Origin: Trissonchulus latispiculum
Taxonomy: Eukaryota > Nematoda > Enoplea > Enoplida > Ironidae
Reading direction: 5' to 3'
DNA: 64,000 bases
Assembly: GCA_030248195.1 (NCBI GenBank)
Contig: JASAND010008558.1
Coordinates: 1-64,000, forward strand
Position 1 is the first letter of the stretch, and each line of letters opens with the position of its first letter. Positions 54,773 to 64,000 of this stretch are shown here, in pieces. The notes beneath the pieces are model-generated. The model did not search any database and was not told the DNA's origin. It was given only the letters and a program-made list of their open reading frames with translations. The translations under genes and the position numbers were made by a program.

Positions 54773-57548
54773 GTTTGGTTTGCTAATACTACCCCAGTAA
54801 GATAGAATGAATGTATCTTTAAAATTAAATTAATGTATCTTTAAAATTGGTAGAAATTACACTAACTTCTTTCAATTAAATTGGTGATTTCTTTTGGAGA
54901 CATAAACCTCGGATCACTATTCCTCATTCACTTCTTGAGCCGAACATTAGCCGGTCTGTTCAATGGATACAATAAGATTAATTTTGGTTTTATAGAACTT
55001 TTAACGATATCTTAGAAGTTTTTCAATTATTTTCCAGATTGAAGTAATGTTTTTGCCACCATGTAACTGTGGACTTTTTGAAATTACTCTTAGTGAAGGA
55101 GAAATTAACAAACCGTATGCGCAACCTGAATTTGCCAACTTTCTCCAACTTTGCCAAGCGAAAAAACCAAGTGTCGTCTGAACTAAAAAGATAATTTTTG
55201 TGTACAAGTTGGCTGAACGGCTGGCTACCCAATATATAGCTTGCATTGTAAATGCTCCCATCGCTGGAAAAAAAAATTGGCAGTATTGATGCAAAACTCA
55301 CATTTAAACGCTACGGCTTATAGGAAATCACCATATCGCGGATAACTGGACTCTGTGGACCTTCAAATTGACACCCTTCGTTTATTACGGCTTGTGTAAC
55401 TCAATCGATTGATTCCAGCGAAAGTGCAATTTTCACACCAAAATACAAAATTCGGCTAATTGAACGACAGGAAAGGCTAGAAAAAGCATTATGGCTTCCA
55501 CAAGCAAAAATGTAGAGCGAAAGCAAGCAACGAGATCCTCCAAATGCACGACTATATCAAGATCTGTCCAGACCGGTAAGGTAGACTTTCTGAAGCGAAA
55601 TTGTACGGAGTGTTAGAATCCAAGACAACCTGTTTTAGGTATATATCAAATTTCAGCTTCACTTGATCCGTGCGTCAAAATGTGCCCAAAAGGAAGTATC
55701 ATATCATCTTAAAACTAAACTAACTCAAAATGAATCCATGGATATGCAAATTCGAATATAAATCCTCTGCCTTTTACGTTAGCAATCAGCTATTTGTGCT
55801 CTTTACTGTCACTAATATTAGCAACCATTCCTTTAACAAGTGGTTCACTGCACAAAAATATGATATTTTTATCCATTAAAACTCAAATTTCGAATACATA
55901 AACGATAACATGAACAACCACGAGAAGCTAAAAATGTTTATTCCAAAACAGATAACAACAAAAACAACAGTACAAAGTAAAAGTACAGAAAAAGTAAACA
56001 CAGATTCAGATCCAACACTGCAGTAGTACGTATGCTCCTGGAAAGAGACCTCAGGTAAAAATTATATATTTTCGCAACCAAAAATTTTTCAATGGAAGGA
56101 ATGGAGGGTCTAAGCTTTCATTTCTGAATTTGCAGTATAGCTAGCAATGATGACGAAAATGAAAAGCCGTATTCACGGAATTTAAAATTGTCCAAGCTAA
56201 AATCCCATTTCAATTTACCTCATGTACCTCAGGCTTAGCTTAGCTCAAAACAAGTTTAATGATCCTGTTCAGCATCACAGCCCAAGAAGCCAAACTACGT
56301 AATTTTTCAGAAAAATGCAGACAAAACATTTTCACCTTCCCCTTAATTCCACGTTGTGAAAAAACGATTTCGCGGGCATAGAAAGTCTTGCTTACGCTAT
56401 AACTCAGTTTGCTTGAAAACATACAATCCCACATTAAATTGAAGCACAAACTATAGCCAAATATACATTTACTGTTACAAAACTATTACCAATAAGAACA
56501 ACAATCTCCTTACAAAATATTGGAGGGGAGTTGTTCAATTGACCCGATTTTATTTACATAACCAGCACAGGTTTCAAAATTATGTACAGTAAGTAATGTT
56601 CAAATGTATTGAGCTAGTCAACCACTGAGATTGGGAGGAATGAGATCAAAGGCGGAAAGGGACGTTGAGAAGGCACTGCTAGGGAGACAAACAGATACAG
56701 GACAACAGCAATCTGAAATAAAGTAGCAATTTAATGTATTAAAATCTGATAAAATGTATTCCAACAAACTATGACCTATGAACATTGAAAAAAGGGTTAA
56801 ACTAAACGCAATAATTTCAGTGTTGAGGTCCGTCCCCTGAACAAAACCGCATCAAACGCAGACTTTTCTTCAGGAAAAAGCCATGTTTAAGACGTTTTCG
56901 TCACCTAAAATGCTTACATTAACGTTGCTTGTAATTAGTAAGCTTTTGCAAAAATACACAATAGATCATCAAGGACAAGGGGCACAACTAAGTGGTTGAA
57001 CTGGTATAACATACTTTTGGGGACAATATTAAAAATTTGAATTCTGAGAATATTATCAGTGTACAACGTAAATAAATTAGTAGAAACAAATACTGTAAAT
57101 AGGAACACGGAAATAACTAAGATGAGATACTATATTTCCACTAATTAAAGATTTCGTTACAATGTTTGCTATTCCTTTCAGGCACCAGTAAAATACAATC
57201 AAAGCAAAGAATTTACCTGTTCTTTAAAATATAATTAGGACTATCATCGCAAGTTCTGGAAGTAATTCTATGTTCTCTTTCTCTTCAGTGGCTGTTCCAG
57301 TTATTTCTCAAGCTTGAATAGTTATCTGAGCTGAGATTTGGTTACAAGCAAATTTACACTACTAATTATGGTTACTTGCTGTGGAAGTAAGTAAAGTGCT
57401 TCTGAATTCGAACCATAAACGTATTGACAATGTAACATCTGGGTTGTACAAAATGAAACGAAATGAACTATCTAGAATTATTATTCGTGGTTTCACTTGT
57501 ATCAACACGTTAGATACTTTACTTTAATCCAAACACAAACAAGGGACG
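54773..57548. other. Intergenic, no confident gene
   Basis: Mostly unique AT-rich DNA. A 48-codon open stretch at 55037-55183 (+) follows a good acceptor (caattattttccag) and looks protein-like, but has no partner exon that I can identify. No repeats of the families above. Confidence 0.4.
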
Positions 57549-57753
57549 CTTGGCTTACTTCTAGGAGGCCAATAGGTGTACAGGGGGGACGATAGGAGGG
57601 ATTATCGAGTCCCCTCCTTATCCATCGATGGGGACAAGAAAATGTTCAAAATGAATAAAACTAGCAGTTTCTAAGCCAAAAAACTTAAAATTCGAGGGTT
57701 TTTCGAATGGGGCGGGAGCTCCCGACGAATGAGGCCCACTGGAAGTAAGCCAG
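57549..57753. mobile_element. CTGG-family element, short form, 205 bp
   Basis: Ends CTTGGCTTACTTCTAGG and, on the opposite strand, CTGGCTTACTTCCAG are almost the same as those of the 517-bp element at 46303. G-runs are short here, and the central hairpin is replaced by TTCGAGGG..TTCGAA words. No clear target duplication. Confidence 0.5.
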
Positions 57754-59172
57754 AGCCCTGCCCTGACAAAGAGACGACTTATATTAAATTGAGCTAAGCA
57801 CTGGGGATGTAACGTTAGATTATGACAGTCTGATTTGTAAGAAAATATTTGGAAGGTTACCCGAGAATTTGTAGCACAACATAAATTGGTTTAATACTTT
57901 AGCAAAGTTTAATAATTTATTTAGCATAATTGTGGCTATATAAGTTTTAACACCAACTATATATTTAATGCTTAATACGTATCGATATACCACGTACGTA
58001 ACACACTATGTTATGACTTTGGCTTAGGGCTTTATATTATATTCCTTCAAACCAAAGTCATTTAGTGTCAACTGTCAACTAATACTAGACCATTTCCGCA
58101 GTAAGGTTAAGGGTGAAGAATGAAGAGTTTAGAAGTAATTTTACTAAGCACTGACACATTACAACAGTAACAAAAGCACATTATAACAAAACAACAGCAA
58201 GTTATATGCAGTTTTATTTTTATGTAAATTCTACAAAACTCAATGCCTTTGTTAATTCTAGCATTTCCATTTTGACTCAACCGAGAAGGGAGTACGTATG
58301 CATCTTAGGACCCCATTCAAGTAATAGGATAACTCAGAATACCTGAAGTTTAGTCTTGAAAAGCGATCACGCATGTAAAGTATGTAAACGTTATGTTATA
58401 ATACCGAAACCGAATATACCTGATTCTGTATAAAACAAAAGTTAACAGCTAATATAGAAAAAACAACAACAAATCCGTGTATTATAAATGTCTATTACGT
58501 ATATTTACGTATCGCTTAGATAATACGTAAATCACTGTTCAATGTCTGTTATTTACATGTGGAGAAGTGATAAGCAATCATGAATGAAGTCATCCCAATT
58601 CTTAAGCAATTATACAGTCATCCAAAGAAGCCCCCTTTGTACATAGCAGTTAGATAGGAGACAATATTTTCATACTACGCTAAAAACAAAGTAAGTAGTA
58701 ATCATTTTACATAATATTATTTGGTGAATATATCTCTGAGAATTAGGCTCCAACAAATTCTGAACTACCCTGTATCCAATGAAACCTACAAAATTGTTGT
58801 AGTTACAACATAATCAGGTCTAGGTGCAGCTCAGAAGCTCTAAGTGTGCGAGAGGAAGGAATAGTCATTGCACAATATGACTTATTTAATAGACCTATCA
58901 GAACAAAAGCACTTGCAACATTTCCAGGTGTAAAACAATAAATTGGCTGTAAAGTTCATCTTACTTCACAGTCAGAGTACTTTTCAATGCATGTAATTTT
59001 TCATGTTTGTCTGGAGTATAGACAGCCCTAATATTACCGCAACATTGGCATAGGTATAAAGATTCTTAACGAAGCGTATTATGAGGGCACAATCGCAGTT
59101 CTTTCTCTTAACGTCAATAAGCTTCAGCTATTGTACATACAGTCAGTGGAAGTAAATAAAGTTTAGTACCTG
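57754..59172. other. 3' flank of the KHDRBS-like gene
   Basis: AT-rich DNA downstream of the minus-strand stop codon, presumably 3' UTR and beyond. Minus-strand AATAAA candidates exist (for example near 58210 and 57920), but none can be preferred. The stop codon is followed at once by a donor-like ACAG|GTACTA, so a 3'-UTR intron is possible. No other gene. Confidence 0.35.
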
Positions 59173-62100
59173 TTAGTAAGGCTTCCCGCCACGATTCATA
59201 CCACGACCACGAGGGCCACCGCGACCGCCTCTCACAGGACCACCACCTCTCCCAGCTAAACAAAAATAGTGAAGCCATTAAATCAAATCGTTTATCAATA
59301 AAATATTCTACTAATCCAATAAACAATGAAAAATTTTATTTCCACTGAACGGAGCTTGGCAGAGCACGAGCTGCTTCTAAACAGGTTTTGTGCAACTTCG
59401 TCGTTGTCGTCGTTAGCGGCCTGCGGAGAGTATCCATATGTGGAGCCTCCACCTCCACGTCCAGCACACGTCTTAGCAAGGCGGACCTCAAAGGGAAGCC
59501 CAGAATAGGGCAATAAAAGGGGTTCACCCGCTCGGGAGCATAATTTAGGTCCATAAAATTTGTGCAACTTCTACAACGCCACAGAAACACGAACATAGAT
59601 TAAATGCAACAAGAATGCAAGAGTGACAGGTCCCTCAGACATCATAGGCAAAGGAATAAGATATTTTTAAAGCATGGGCGTAGATAAGGGGGGGGCGCCC
59701 GGGCGGGCGCCCCCCCCCGAAGCACCTTTGCCCCCCTGGAAATTTTGCCAGTGGAAAAATTTTTAAGCTCGCGCGCAGCGCGAGCTTAACATATTGCGCC
59801 AGTTTTTGCTGGAACAGTAGTCTGAAATATATATAGGTTTCATTCAACCCTTTAATTTTTCAAAAAATTCGCTCGCTCTGAGCCAGATACAGATGACGTA
59901 GATGTAGATGACAAATGTAGATGACGATCTTGTGCGGAAGTTACCGGAAAAATAGGTTTAAAACGTAATATTTCTAAAAAATTTTCTACTGGGGGCAGCG
60001 CTCCCATACTCCTGATTGTGCGTTCTTACTCATATTGCTAACTACTATGACAACTTGATATTGATTATTTCATTTCCTAAAATAAATGTTTCTGTCTTTA
60101 GTCTTGCAGATGTGGCACTTAATAAAGAAAGTGCTCAAAATTATTCCTCATGGAGTGTAAATATGAAAAATTCTGCAACTTTGAGTTGCTCCGCCCCCAG
60201 ACCCCGCGGGTCCTATTTCTTCGCGGAATTTGGTTTCTCCACAGCGCTTCCACGCGTACAATGCTAGCTCTCAGATTATTTGCTGATCTGAAATAAAAGG
60301 TGCTTTGAAAAACTGCTTTCATGTCTGAAATATCAAAATTTCTCATCTGGGGATTCAAAAGCAATTCCTTTCAAAAAATTTAGAAAGCTAAAAATTTTCA
60401 ACTGGTATTACAGAATTATATAAGATTTCTCTACCAGTTTTTGGTAAAAATCAGAGAAATGTCAGCTTTAATAATTAAGCCGTTTTTGGTGAAAATCTGA
60501 GAAAATTTCTCAAGTTTATATACTATATAATTAAGAATTAAAGCTGCTGTTCCCGTTTTTGGTGAAAATCTAAAAAACTCAATTTTACTTATAGAAATAT
60601 TGAAAGCTGATTGTGGGTCGAGGTAAAAAATTGCTCAATTTTGGGGGGGGGGAGTCCGGCCTCCCCGAACAAGCAATGACCTATCTACGCCACTGTTTTA
60701 AAGGATCACCATTACTTCATTTATTTAGCAAACCACTGTTTATGTGTAAAGCTTTGTCGCAGGGGGAATTCAAGAAATTTTGATCACCGTGTTACAAAAC
60801 AAAGATTCTTTTACCAGAAACAGTCCACGAACTCTCTGGCTTCTGCTCCCCTAAAAATTGGCACAAAAATTCTAAAATATCAAAGACATGCAAGCAGAAA
60901 GAAAACTGTGAAAAACAAGCAATACCCAACAGATTTTACACTTTGAAACTTCAAAACTTTACCTTGAAACTTCAAAACTTTACCTTGGTCATAGCCGCCT
61001 CCTCCGTAACCGGCTCCAAAAGACACATAGGAAGGACCATTGGAATAGTTGCTGCCTGGATTTGTACCACTACCATGGCCATAATCGAACACTTGGCTAC
61101 TGCTACCACTAAAACAAAATATTTTGCATTGTTTTTACACACTTAAATGACTCATATACAGTTCGTGTTATTCATGCCAAGACAATCAAAGGAGTTACCA
61201 GGCTGCTATCCACTGCTTCAGCTCCACTAAAATTAGTTTAGATTTCTTGCTTATTTTTTAATGGAATCGGTGATCTCCCCGATGCAAAGCCCCCCCCCCT
61301 GCAAATTCCTACCTCCTCCAGTGACCCTAAAAATTGTACCCAAATTTCACCGTTTTCAACCAAATTTTCAAGAATGATCTCCAGCATTTTGAAGATTTTT
61401 TGCTATTTTAGTCTAAAAACGACTAAAATTAACCAGTTTTAGCGATATTAGACACTTCCACTTCCACATAATATAAGTAAAAATTTGTTTGGGTTTTGTG
61501 AGCAAGGATTTCATGCCTTTATAGCTCATATCATGACAGGCGTTCCTCGCGGCACTCATTATAATCCATGACAATGCGTGGTTGAGTTAAGACTGATTTC
61601 AAACTGATTATACGGACGTAATTCGATCATTTCAAATTAATGTCAACCCAACAGAAAACGACAACCTTATTGTTGTTATTCACAGCAGCACCTCACCTTC
61701 CACCGCCGCTCTGATAGTTCGTTTCAAAGTTGCCATACCCGCTGCCCATGCCATATCCTCCCTACAAATATGAAAGAAGACTCACATATTGTTTTCTGCA
61801 TATGGGACAGATAAAACAATAGCATGCTAAATGTAATGAATGTATTGAATAGGAGACGTATGAATAGAATAAAAGAAGTTGTTTGCAGCTGTATGGTTAC
61901 GAACAAGTTTTTATCGGGGTTAACAGACAATTTTGGGGTTAGTGCTAACTCCGATCCTATCATTAAACCCGGGTTTAGAAATCGGGGTTAAAACGGGGTT
62001 AAGCAGGCCAAAAGTTAACCCTCCTCACGTAGGAGGGTTGAATCCTTAACCCGGGTTAGCGTAAGCTATTTTTAAAGCGGAAATATAATCAAACATTTCA

Positions 62101-63424
62101 AATATCCTGCCACCCAAAATGGGTTAACCCCAGTTTGCTGATTTCGAGCTGCCTAAGCCTGAAAACGGGTTAACTCCGTTTAAACCCGGGTTGGCGTAAC
62201 CCAACCCCATTAATGTTTGATTGGACTGGGTTAACCCAAACCTTAAATTTTGGGGTTAACCCCAAAATGAGGCCTAACCCGGGTTAAGCTTAACCCCGTT
62301 TTGACAGGAAGTATTAAGTGAAAAACCCTCTGCGAGTCCAGGTCCATCTGGACCTCAACGTCCTAAAGCGCCAAACAATTTAATTTTTGCCATTTCTGCT
62401 TAACACCGCCTTTTCAACGTTTTAGGCAGTTCTACAACATTATTTAATTGTCTGCATGCCGATAAAAATATTACAGATTTTGTTTATAGACATGCCACCA
62501 TGTTCAGAAAATCGGTTATCCGTCAAAAATCGACCTTCTGTTTCTACTCTACACACAGCTCACGATTATAATAAATGTTGTGGAAATGTTATTCGAAACT
62601 TTGCAATAGACTTAGCATACGTATACTGACAAATTCTGGGAGTTCACTATTATGCTCAAAATATTAAAATTGTACAATGAAATCCATTTACCGCAGCACT
62701 TCTATTTCCATAGGCTCCAGCGGTGCTACCACCAGTGGCAACGGCGGATAAATTGGCAGCAAGACTTGCCAGGGCACTCAGGCCACCAGACAGACCTCCT
62801 ACATTTCCAAAACCATTGCCACTGGCTCCCGCACCCATGCTAGGCTGTGCCTGCCCAGCCATACCATAGGGTCCCGAAGGACCACCCGGGTGGCCATAGC
62901 TGCCCTGACCAGGACCTCCCTGTGGCACCGAAGCACCGTAGTTACCACCACCGCCACCACCAAAGCCACCGCTCTGACTAGCACCTCCGGGTAACATACC
63001 ACCATGCCCACTCTGCATGGGCGGCCCTCCAGCGCCGCGACCTCGACCCATTCCACCACCTTTGTCCTGATTCATCGCAGCAAGCTGACGCTGGGAAATT
63101 TCATCACTGTGTTCCTAAAAGTAGCCAAAACTGATAACCTCTTACGACAAAGTGATTATTTGTCACAAGCACACTCCCTTAAAATGCAACAGAATGGGGG
63201 CACAGCAACTCTGACAGGAAACCCAATTAGTATATATATATTATTCCTTGACAACAATCAGGAAAGGAATTACTTACAGGTTTAAGATAAGGTTTAAGCT
63301 TCTCCATGGCAAATCCCATCTTCCCAAACGCCTCTGCGGGCTCTCCTTCGACTTCAATGCGAACATGTAAAGTTTCAGCAAAATGGGCATGCTTGGGTTC
63401 ACCGGTTGCCAAAAGCTGAAGCTC
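59173..63424 (-). CDS. KHDRBS/Sam68-like STAR RNA-binding protein (3' five exons, partial)
   Basis: Coding exons on the minus strand are 63424-63278, 63114-62692, 61761-61697, 61108-60984 and 59255-59173; phases agree throughout and give 280 residues plus TAA. The first exon ends the KH/QUA2 region: GEPKHAHF, LHVRIEVEGEPAEAFGKMGF, AMEKLKPYLKP, followed by DEISQRQL in the next exon. This matches KHDRBS2/3 and Sam68 (LHV.IEV..P.EAY..MGHA, DEI.Q.QL) better than quaking or SF1. The rest is a low-complexity RG/GY/GGY tail ending RGGRGGPRGRGMNRGGKPY, a type often methylated on Arg and Tyr-phosphorylated. Family role: nuclear binding of U/A-rich RNA and control of splicing. The QUA1 and N-terminal KH exons lie beyond the window. 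The last intron carries a 1-kb hAT-like insertion, and the fourth exon has a duplicated donor. Confidence 0.82.
59297..59471 (-). CDS. Possible alternative last exon of the KHDRBS-like gene
   Basis: Within the last intron, a frame that opens after acceptor cttgctaag reads TCAGRGGGGSTYGYSPQAAN, in keeping with the RG/GY tail. It is phase 0, so it could follow the exon ending at 62692 but not the phase-2 or phase-1 exons. It contains AATAAA (59340-59335) and runs to a stop at 59297-59295. Splicing evidence would be needed; the Gly-rich start may be fortuitous. Confidence 0.25.
59673..60695. mobile_element. hAT-like element, 1023 bp, exact 8-bp TSD
   Basis: Ends are CATGGGCGTAGATA and, on the opposite strand, CAGTGGCGTAGATA, a hAT-style terminus. 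Identical 8-mers TTTTAAAG lie at 59665-59672 and 60696-60703. Subterminal G/C-runs (GGGGGGGCGCCCGGGC on the left) are present, then AT-rich DNA with repeated TTTTTGGT(A/G)AAAATC words at 60420-60570. No transposase. It sits in the last intron of the KHDRBS-like gene. Confidence 0.75.
60942..60984 (-). repeat. 21-nt tandem repeat duplicating a splice donor
   Basis: The exon end CAAG|GTAAAGTTTTGAAGTTT is followed directly by an identical 21-nt unit with the same CAAG|GTAAAG donor. Use of the distal donor (exon end 60963) would add exactly seven codons (GKVLKFQ) in frame. A third partial unit (CAAAGTG) lacks the donor. Confidence 0.7.
61915..62310. repeat. Dense GGGGTTAA/TTAACCCC inverted-repeat cluster
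   Basis: About twenty GGGTTA or TAACCC words in both orientations, including AACCCGGGTT palindromes and the end pair AAAACGGGGTTAAGC...GCTTAACCCCGTTTT. It looks like a degraded inverted-repeat element rather than a telomere array, because the words alternate in strand. It lies in an intron of the KHDRBS-like gene. Confidence 0.5.
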
Positions 63425-64000
63425 CTGAAACAAAATTCAAAATCACACTCAAGGAAAGAATATATGATACGTGTACCATTTAACCGTATAGGCAGTATTG
63501 CCCCATATGACCCAGTCTGACTTATTACGGCGCCTTTGAAGCATACTTTTTGGCTATTTTAGCGTTTTGACCGACTTTGGCACCCAGCCAAAAATGTTTT
63601 CCGGCTCCGGGAGGCATAAAAACTGGGTTATTTTCTTATTTTTGATTAGTACTACAAGAATTTATATGGGTTTTCCTTCATTTTATCTGTACGACAGGGT
63701 ATTTTTTCAGAATCGGCACCGTGTAAATTTAAATCTCAGTGTGTATTTTTGTTTGTAGCTGTAAAATTGATAAATCGTGCTTTTAAGTAGGGATGCACCG
63801 GGGCCTGGCCCCGGCCAAGTTAGTCAGGCCCCGGTCCCGACCGGGGCCAAAAATTAGCAAAATTTTGGAAATTTCTGACATTTTTGACTAAAATTTTGAA
63901 ATTTCGAAAACAAAGAAGTGTTGCAAATAGTTTATTTTCCCACCAATTTGAATGAAAACAACGATAGTAACGTTTGTATATCAGAAAGTATTGCAAAATT
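63425..64000. other. KHDRBS-like intron with a truncated hAT-like end
   Basis: Presumed intron 5' of the first visible exon. It contains a lone CAGGGTATTTTTTC end at about 63696 and, from 63790, TAGGGATGCACCGG followed by GGCCCCGG words. The latter is the start of an element similar to the right end of that at 45474-45789, cut by the window edge. Confidence 0.4.

Noticed and set aside
59114..59326. Minus-strand frame reading SWERWWSCERRSRW in the last KHDRBS exon
   Set aside because: It is the wrong frame; the phase-1 join from the preceding exon gives the RG-rich end and a stop after GKPY.
61915..62310. Interstitial telomere array
   Set aside because: The GGGTTA words alternate in strand and are irregularly spaced rather than in tandem.

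Overview
The window is nuclear DNA from an animal. It is AT-rich, has spliced genes with GT-AG introns, and is crowded with short non-autonomous transposable elements, many carrying long G or C runs. A SoxC-group HMG-box gene, a Sam68/KHDRBS-like RNA-binding gene and a Myb/SANT-like gene identify it as metazoan. The divergent sequences, compact intron/exon layout and repeat style suggest an early-branching animal. A sponge is my best guess, but this is inference and I cannot name a species from the sequence.

Genes. (1) The 3' end of a plus-strand leucine-rich-repeat gene of the F-box/AMN1 type occupies 2997-3866. (2) A complete two-exon SoxC-like gene lies at 15198-18299 (+) and encodes 427 aa. 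(3) A complete four-exon Myb/SANT-like gene runs from 48208 to 41598 (-) and encodes 497 aa. All three of its introns are phase 1 and the reading frame closes exactly. (4) The last five coding exons of a KHDRBS/Sam68-like STAR gene lie from 63424 to 59173 (-). They cover the end of the KH/QUA2 region and an RG/GY-rich tail; the N-terminal exons lie beyond base 64000. I find no RNA gene, only one tRNA-derived SINE-like fragment.

Layout. 1-2996: intronic or upstream sequence with one short transposon. 3867-12708: transposon-dense intergenic DNA, including a nested pair at 11209-12708. 12709-15197: upstream region of SoxC, with a perfect SOX-type palindrome. 18300-20292: 3' region of SoxC. 20293-21409: an outer repeat holding two foldbacks. 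21410-28353: about 7 kb with no gene and almost no transposons. 28354-37000: a series of inverted-repeat elements. 38037-54375: the Myb/SANT gene bracketed by two inverted copies of a minisatellite-bearing element, with a third partial copy. 54376-59172: mostly unassigned. 59173-64000: the KHDRBS-like gene, with a hAT-like insertion in its last intron.

The genes are not an operon and have no evident shared pathway: two are putative transcription factors, one is an RNA-binding or splicing factor, and one may be a ubiquitin-ligase adaptor. The most distinctive content is the mobile-element landscape. One set is a family bounded by CTGG termini with 5-6 bp target duplications, G/C runs and a central CCGGC...GCCGG hairpin. 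A second is a set of perfect foldbacks with GGGTCT ends and exact 8-bp target duplications. A third is the large inverted pair around the Myb/SANT gene. Coordinates were read by eye; no database search was possible.
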